Positions 15,575-19,950 of a stretch of DNA of 19,950 bases are shown piece after piece. Below the pieces are notes generated by a model that searched no databases, was not told the origin of the DNA, and saw nothing but the letters and a program-made list of their open reading frames with translations. A program made the position numbers and the translations under genes. The DNA is from FEN-1297 sp964498065 (GTDB lineage Bacteria; Bacteroidota; Ignavibacteria; Ignavibacteriales; Ignavibacteriaceae), in contig CAZCFZ010000068.1 in assembly GCA_964498065.1 (NCBI GenBank), positions 1 through 19,950 of the forward strand. Reading direction: 5' to 3'. Each line of letters opens with the position of its first letter. Within the stretch, counting starts at the first letter, position 1.

Positions 15575-16801
15575 TTAATTACTCACTATTTTTTTGTATC
15601 CTATAATTTTATCATATCCGCCGAAATTTGGATCATGATAATAAAGAAAAATATGATAAACATTCGATGTTTCCCAACTATTTCCTTCCAGTATATACCA
15701 ATCCGCATTTTCAATATCTCCTGAATTCAAATCACCAACTACATACTGGTAATCATAAATGCCTCTTTTAAGCGGGATAGTTATTGAATATAAGCCGTAG
15801 TTATTAGTCAATTCATACGACGGCGAGAGTTTCCAATTATTAAAAGCACCGACAAGAAAAATTCCAGGTACTTCAGACGGCGGACGAATTGTAAACGTAA
15901 CATTTAAATATGTTGCATAGTTATCATTATAATTAGTAAAAATTGATCCGCCGTTTAAATCTTTAGGTTCTTCTTTATAAAACCTTGAATACTCAACAGT
16001 TTCCCGGTGGGCGTTAACATTTTTTCCAGGAAAAATGTTTGTATTTCTTAAATCCGTCTCTCTATATTCATTCCCTGGCCGAATATCCCTGGCGATAAAC
16101 CTAAAACTCCTGTTTCCGTCCCAGTAATACTGACGTGTATTAGTATTAAATTTCGTGCCGACTATATAAGGATAATCAATTTTATGGTTCTCCACAATTT
16201 CAACTTCATCCAAATAAGAAGGTTGAAAATTATTAGGCAGATTGAAGAATGTTGTTATATTAAAGACTTTCTGAAGATCTGAAGGAAAATAAATTTTGTC
16301 TTCTAATTGTTCATGTCTTAATGAATCGGATAAAGCTACTTCTTGATAGACCACATAGAATTTTCCTTGGCCGTAAACAATGGAGGTATCTTGAGTGTCC
16401 GTCAGATAAAATCTCCACTTACCTGAGAATGGAAATTCAACATTTTCTTTTGAATCTGGAAAGCTGCCGGTGAAATGATAATTTGCTTCTAAAACAGTAT
16501 TAGGCAATTGCGTAAACCGCAAATTATATGCGGTATTCTTTCCTTGATTTTGGAAAAAGATATTTGAATACGGACTCCAATTTTTATCACAAAATCTAAA
16601 TACAATATTCATGTTCGGAACATTTACGGATTTCACATCAAATTCAATTATTATTTTTCCCGAGCCATTACCGTTTTGTACAATTACCGGGAGTGAAGTT
16701 TCATCATTTCCGGAATAAGCTTTTAAACTCTTCACCTGAATATCATGCGGCAGAGATGGGATTGTAAAAAGTATTAGGAAAATAGGAAATAGTATTTTCA
16801 A
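15575..16801 (-). CDS. Type IX secretion system plug protein (DUF5103)
   Basis: 408 residues, starting at TTG (16799-16801). The TTG is needed: the frame is closed by TAA a few codons upstream, and the next internal ATG would remove the signal peptide (ILFPIFLILFTIPSLPHD). The first half has the beta-sandwich opening 'FRFCDKNWSPYSNIFFQNQG'. The C-terminal part has 'GIFLVGAFNNWKLS' (about 313-325), which resembles an AMPK/CBM48-type beta sandwich, then 'WETSNVYHIFLYYHDPNFGGYDKIIGY', the family's closing signature. This matches the DUF5103/T9SS_plug family, whose Flavobacterium member plugs the SprA outer-membrane translocon when idle. It lies downstream of the 79-residue gene by 15 nt and 2 nt before the dehydrogenase, so it is part of one operon. 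Confidence 0.85.
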   Translation of the reverse strand: MKILFPIFLILFTIPSLPHDIQVKSLKAYSGNDETSLPVIVQNGNGSGKIIIEFDVKSVNVPNMNIVFRFCDKNWSPYSNIFFQNQGKNTAYNLRFTQLPNTVLEANYHFTGSFPDSKENVEFPFSGKWRFYLTDTQDTSIVYGQGKFYVVYQEVALSDSLRHEQLEDKIYFPSDLQKVFNITTFFNLPNNFQPSYLDEVEIVENHKIDYPYIVGTKFNTNTRQYYWDGNRSFRFIARDIRPGNEYRETDLRNTNIFPGKNVNAHRETVEYSRFYKEEPKDLNGGSIFTNYNDNYATYLNVTFTIRPPSEVPGIFLVGAFNNWKLSPSYELTNNYGLYSITIPLKRGIYDYQYVVGDLNSGDIENADWYILEGNSWETSNVYHIFLYYHDPNFGGYDKIIGYKKIVSN

Positions 16802-16816
16802 GGTTTGAATCCCCGG

Positions 16817-17056
16817 TTAAAAGTTAAAAATTTCAACGCATTTGATGGAAGGGTATGGTACAAATATTTTTACAATAGTATTTTCCCTTTCCGCCTCCAG
16901 CATTAAACCTTCATCATACACATTAGTTAATTTGCCGGTTTTAAATACTATTTCATAAATAGGACTGTTAGTCTTTGAATCCATTTTAAGCCCGTAGTTT
17001 TCATGCATGGTTATGTTTAAAGTTTGACCTATATATTTGTTCCAATCAAGCTTCAT
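16817..17056 (-). CDS. Small 79-residue protein, unrecognised, possible SH3/Sm-like beta barrel
   Basis: I do not recognise this family. It has no signal peptide or membrane segment, so it is probably cytosolic. It looks like a string of short beta strands: 'TLNITMHENYGL', 'IYEIVFKTGKLTNVYDEGLMLEAERE', 'IVKIFVPYPSIKCVEIF'. The alternation of a G-K-L-x-x-V-x-D-x-x-L-x-L stretch and an I-P-Y-x-S-I-x-C-V-E-I ending is reminiscent of small Sm/Hfq or SH3-type barrels; this is a fold guess, not a homology call. ATG at 17054-17056 overlaps the stop of the upstream gene (ATGA), with AGGA 6 nt upstream, so it is translationally coupled. It leads into the T9SS plug gene after 15 nt. Confidence 0.75.
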   Translation of the reverse strand: MKLDWNKYIGQTLNITMHENYGLKMDSKTNSPIYEIVFKTGKLTNVYDEGLMLEAERENTIVKIFVPYPSIKCVEIFNF

Positions 17057-17775
17057 AATTTTTCCTGTAAAAGTTCGTTTAATTTTTGTTTGAATATTTC
17101 TATATCATTACATCGATAGTACTTTTTTAAAAATTGAGCCGCAAGAATTTTTTCTCCTGCCGATAAATAATTAGCATATACTGTTGCAACAATCCCTTTA
17201 ACTTTTACAATTGAATTGCAGTCATTTGTATGAGATTCAAAGTACGTGTCGAGTAAATCGATTAAAGTATCATTTTCGGAAATAAAAATATTGTAAATCT
17301 GATCATTGATAGAACTAATTTTACCGTTTTCATAATGCCAGCATTCAATGGGAAGATATTTATCTCCTTCATCTTTATTAAATATATCAAAATTATAATT
17401 ACCCGTAACGATAATTATTCCTTTATATTCTTCAGATTCTCTTTCCGACGGTTCTATAAAACCTGATCGGATTGAGTCGGCGACATAAAAAGAATCAATT
17501 GTGTTATAAATATATAAAGTGTAAAAATTAGCATCCCCTTTTTTATAACTATCAGTAATTAAAAATTCATTCACACCGTCGTCATCAAGGTCGACGAGTT
17601 GTTCAACAGGATTATGAAAAGTTTTTTCGTATACCTTTTTATTAGTACTGTCGAAAACTTCCAAATGATTTTTCTCGAACCTGCCGGTAAAAATATTTAA
17701 AGTGTAATTTCTCTCCTGACTAAATGATTTTAGAGAAGCAATACATAAAATAAAAATTAATATTTGAAGTTTCAT
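17053..17775 (-). CDS. Secreted protein with EF-hand-like Asp loop, unrecognised
   Basis: 240 residues. A signal peptide (MKLQILIFILCIASLKSFSQ) precedes a mature part beginning about residue 21. The stretch 'VDLDDDGVNEFLITDSYKKGDANFYTLYIYN' (61-91) carries a D-x-D-x-D-G-x-x-E loop, the calcium-binding type found in FG-GAP/VCBS propeller repeats. Only one such loop is clear, so a full propeller is not supported. The rest mixes strands with a helical C-terminus (SAGEKILAAQFLKKYY, KQKLNELLQ). The family is not one I can name. It heads a five-gene run and overlaps the next gene by 4 nt. The start ATG (17773-17775) lacks a Shine-Dalgarno sequence. Confidence 0.8.
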   Translation of the reverse strand: MKLQILIFILCIASLKSFSQERNYTLNIFTGRFEKNHLEVFDSTNKKVYEKTFHNPVEQLVDLDDDGVNEFLITDSYKKGDANFYTLYIYNTIDSFYVADSIRSGFIEPSERESEEYKGIIIVTGNYNFDIFNKDEGDKYLPIECWHYENGKISSINDQIYNIFISENDTLIDLLDTYFESHTNDCNSIVKVKGIVATVYANYLSAGEKILAAQFLKKYYRCNDIEIFKQKLNELLQEKL

Positions 17776-17922
17776 TAATCAAAAGTAGGCTGTTTTAGAT
17801 ATGTTAAATATAACTTATTCTGAATAATTAAACAGCACTAATTTCCCGCTTTTAAAAGAAATTTCATTCCTGTCCAAAATAAATAATTACAAGCTTATCT
17901 AAATTATTATTAATAATGTTTC

Positions 17923-18104
17923 AATTTCATCCCCACGGGATTTTGGATTCGTCTGTTTATTGTTTTTTTAGAATAATTTCACGCCTTCGGCGTTTAGTAC
18001 AAAAGCCCTTCCAAAGGAATGCCTTTGGCAGAAGGGCTGAGATTATTATAATTAGATTATAAGCCAATATAGTTTTTAATCCCGTAGAGATGAAATTATT
18101 CTTA
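17923..18104. repeat. Nested palindromic element in 503-nt intergenic region (REP/MITE-like)
   Basis: The only non-coding block with strong secondary structure. Outer arms 17923-17942 and 18078-18097 are reverse complements over 20 nt with two mismatches (TTTCATC...CGGGATT versus AATCCCG...GATGAAA). The right arm also pairs, over 12 perfect nt, with a second left arm at 17970-17981 (AGAATAATTTCA / TGAAATTATTCT, 18091-18102). Between them are three hairpins: ACGCC-TTC-GGCGT (17981-17993), a 14-pair stem-loop (18004-18038) and TTATAAT-TAG-ATTATAA (18046-18062). G+C-rich arms in AT-rich DNA and inverted ends suggest a repeated extragenic palindromic or non-autonomous mobile element. No transposase gene or clear target duplication is present. 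Copy number cannot be judged from one window. Confidence 0.7.
18004..18038 (-). terminator. Strong stem-loop, possible terminator for pntB
   Basis: AGCCCTTC-CAAAGG pairs with CCTTTG and GAAGGGCT (14 pairs, AATG loop, a GCA bulge on one side). Read on the minus strand it is followed by TTTTGT, weakly compatible with a factor-independent terminator for pntB, which ends 241 nt upstream. The distance and the short T-run mean it may instead be just the core of the palindromic element. Confidence 0.45.
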
Positions 18105-18278
18105 AATGGAATTTTTATATTCTCCGATTATTGGTAACATAAATTTATTGTTGCTGACTTATTTTGGACAGCAATGAGAAATTAAGAAATAATTTTTTTG
18201 AGTCTGATTGAGTTTTTTTACTAAAATCAAATAGAATCTTATTAAAATAATTTTAATCTATTTATGAATATTCCCGAA

Positions 18279-19661
18279 TTACAAATTTTTAATCTCATTT
18301 GTTAGCTTTGTAATTGCGTCTTTTGCATCGCCGAAATACATAAGAGAATTTGTACCGAAAAATAATTCGTTATCAATTCCGGCGTAACCTACATTTAAAG
18401 ACCGTTTATTTATAATAACTGTTTTAGCATAATCTACATTCAAAATGGGCATTCCGTATATGGGGCTGTTCTGGTCATGTCTTGCAGCAGGATTTACAAC
18501 ATCATTAGCACCTATTATCAGTGCTATATCCGTATTGTTGAAATCGTCATTAATATCCTCGAGTGCATATAATCTATCATAAGGTACATTCGCTTCTGCT
18601 AAAAGTACATTCATATGACCGGGCATTCTTCCGGCAACCGGGTGAATAGCAAATCTTACCCTAATTCCCTTTTTCTCCAAAGCATTCATTAAGTCCCTAA
18701 CAGCATGCTGAGCTTGTGCAACAGCCATACCGTATCCCGGAACAATTATTACACTGCTCGCAGAATCAAAAATCATTGCCGCCTCTTCCGAATCAACTGA
18801 TTTTACATCTCCTTTCACACTGGTAGTTGAAGTATTTCCACCAGTTGAACCTGCTGTAGACCAGCCGCCTAAAAGTACATTCATTAGTGATCTATTCATA
18901 CCTTTACACATAATATTGGTAAGAATAATACCAGAAGCACCAACCAAAGCACCGGCAATTATTAATTCGCTGTTTCCAAGTACAAAACCTGTGGTTGAAC
19001 CGGCTAAACCGGAATAGGAATTTAAAAGCGAAATTGCAACAGGCATATCCGCTCCGCCGATTGGAAGAACGAGAAGCACGCCTAACACAAGGGATACAGC
19101 AGTTATAGCTACCGTTACATTAACTAATGAAGGATAAATTACTACATAAGTTCCTGCAGCCAACACGAATAGGAGTAAAAATAAATTTATAATATGCTGC
19201 CCGGGATATTTTATTACTTTTCCTGTAATCCATCCCTGTAATTTTGCAAAAGCTATCATCGAACCGGTAAAAGTAACACCGCCTATTAATAAACTAAGTA
19301 CTATTGCAACACCAGTGTTAATGGGAATATTTGGATTTATTTTATAATATTCCGATAGTGCAACTAAAGTAGAAGCCCCGCCGCCGAAACCGTTCAGCAT
19401 TCCTACCATTTGAGGCATTCCAGTCATCTTGACCTTCAATGCCATTATGGTGCCGATACCCGAACCAATTATAATCCCGACTATAATCCACTCATATGTC
19501 AAGACATGTTTATCAAGCAGGGTTACAACTATTGCTATCAGCATACCGATTGCCGCATAAAGATTTCCCCGTCTGGCGGTTTTGGGCGAGCTTAGTTCTT
19601 TAATGCCGAATATGAAAAATATTGAGGATATTAAATAAGAAATGTCGATTACAATATTCAT
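18279..19661 (-). CDS. pntB: NAD(P) transhydrogenase subunit beta
   Basis: 460 residues, close to the E. coli length (462). The first two-thirds is hydrophobic, eight to nine membrane helices, forming the proton channel with the alpha membrane part. The C-terminal third is the NADP(H)-binding domain III, with 'IIVPGYGMAVAQAQHAVRDL', 'FAIHPVAGRMPGHMNVLLAEANVPY', 'IGANDVVNPAARHD' and 'NVGYAGIDNELFF' all present. The enzyme uses the proton gradient to drive hydride transfer from NADH to NADP+, giving NADPH for biosynthesis and redox defence. It starts 8 nt after pntAB, in the usual order pntAA-pntAB-pntB, and appears intact. Confidence 0.95.
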   Translation of the reverse strand: MNIVIDISYLISSIFFIFGIKELSSPKTARRGNLYAAIGMLIAIVVTLLDKHVLTYEWIIVGIIIGSGIGTIMALKVKMTGMPQMVGMLNGFGGGASTLVALSEYYKINPNIPINTGVAIVLSLLIGGVTFTGSMIAFAKLQGWITGKVIKYPGQHIINLFLLLFVLAAGTYVVIYPSLVNVTVAITAVSLVLGVLLVLPIGGADMPVAISLLNSYSGLAGSTTGFVLGNSELIIAGALVGASGIILTNIMCKGMNRSLMNVLLGGWSTAGSTGGNTSTTSVKGDVKSVDSEEAAMIFDSASSVIIVPGYGMAVAQAQHAVRDLMNALEKKGIRVRFAIHPVAGRMPGHMNVLLAEANVPYDRLYALEDINDDFNNTDIALIIGANDVVNPAARHDQNSPIYGMPILNVDYAKTVIINKRSLNVGYAGIDNELFFGTNSLMYFGDAKDAITKLTNEIKNL

Positions 19662-19669
19662 AATTCAAC

Positions 19670-19950
19670 TCACTTCTTTTTGAACATTTTTAACATTCTA
19701 TCGGTAACCAGGAATCCGCCTACTACATTTATCATTGCAAAAATTACAGCTACAAGACCAAGTATAGTACTAATAGTGAATTGCTGCATTCCCGCACTAA
19801 GCAATGCACCTACAATAGTAATACCGGAAATAGCATTCGATCCGGACATAAGCGGAGTATGTAAAGTTGGAGGGACTTTGGTAATTAACTCGAAGCCTAC
19901 AAAAATTGCCAGTACGAAAATATATATCAGCATTAATAAATTAATATCCA
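19670..19950 (-). CDS. pntAB: NAD(P) transhydrogenase alpha subunit part 2, membrane domain (start at right edge)
   Basis: A short hydrophobic protein with three membrane helices; 'FVLAIFVGFELITKVPPTLHTPLMSGSNAISGI' is the signature of the split alpha-2 subunit. The first visible ATG (19931-19933) gives 87 residues, but the frame stays open upstream and reads (x)TG GAT ATT AAT TTA TTA ATG. The family normally starts at 'MD-I/L', so the true start is very probably an ATG whose A lies one base beyond the edge (19951), giving MDINLLMLIYIF (93 residues). There is no ribosome-binding sequence before the internal ATG. The helices contribute to the proton pathway with PntB, which follows after 8 nt. 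A separate pntAA gene for the NAD-binding domain should lie just outside. Confidence 0.9.
   Translation of the reverse strand, partial: DINLLMLIYIFVLAIFVGFELITKVPPTLHTPLMSGSNAISGITIVGALLSAGMQQFTISTILGLVAVIFAMINVVGGFLVTDRMLKMFKKK

Larger units (their letters stand above)
17776..18278. other. Intergenic region downstream of pntB, 503 nt
   Basis: The region lies between the pntB stop (18279) and the start of the secreted protein gene (17775). It must contain the pnt operon terminator and the promoter of the five-gene envelope block. Apart from the palindromic element at 17923-18104 it is A/T-rich with no gene or tRNA that I can see. Confidence 0.6.

Noticed and set aside
17776..18278. Possible CRISPR-like array
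   Set aside because: The repeated units are inverted and not evenly spaced direct repeats; no cas gene is present.

Overview
The window is AT-rich DNA that I read as the chromosome of a Bacteroidota/Ignavibacteria-type Gram-negative bacterium. The basis is gene content: a Bacteroidota-style LptD, a type IX secretion system plug protein (DUF5103), a GldA/GldF/GldG-like ABC transporter followed by a DUF4340 protein, a YtxJ bacillithiol-type thiol protein, and an LPS-type Gfo/Idh/MocA dehydrogenase. The uninterrupted ABC-permease-GldG-DUF4340 order makes the Ignavibacteria/Chlorobi side more likely than classical Flavobacteriia. That placement is an inference; the window has no rRNA or marker gene to settle it.

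Layout. Everything is on the minus strand except one amino-acid permease. (1) 1-2983: a large secreted Asp-box (VPS10/sortilin-like) beta-propeller protein whose C-terminus lies beyond the left edge. (2) 7386 down to 3240: a tight four-gene transporter operon (ATPase, permease, GldG-like auxiliary protein, DUF4340), with gaps of 4-5 nt and an 8-nt overlap. (3) 7387-7808: a 422-nt AT-rich divergent intergenic region, then the plus-strand APC permease (7809-9170). (4) 9198-9554: ytxJ, convergent with the permease. (5) 13763 down to 9704: ROK sugar kinase, LptD, and a NYN/YacP-type RNase-like protein. (6) 17775 down to 13969: a five-gene, translationally coupled block holding a secreted protein with an EF-hand-like Asp loop, a 79-residue small protein, the T9SS plug protein (TTG start), a GnnA-like dehydrogenase and a LEA14-like lipoprotein. 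(7) 17776-18278: a 503-nt intergenic region with a nested palindromic element. (8) 19950 down to 18279: pntAB and pntB, the membrane and NADP-binding subunits of proton-translocating transhydrogenase; pntAA should lie just outside the right edge.

How the genes fit together. Blocks 5 and 6 have a cell-envelope theme: LPS export (LptD), possible lipid A sugar modification (GnnA-like), a T9SS component and an outer-membrane-type lipoprotein. The Gld-like ABC system may also act at the envelope. The Asp-box protein is a likely secreted product. PntAB/PntB and YtxJ serve redox balance (NADPH supply and low-molecular-weight-thiol chemistry).

I see no CRISPR array, prophage, transposase gene, tRNA or rRNA, and no obviously new multi-gene system. 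The parts least explained by known families are the palindromic element at 17923-18104 and the small coupled gene pair at 16817-17775.
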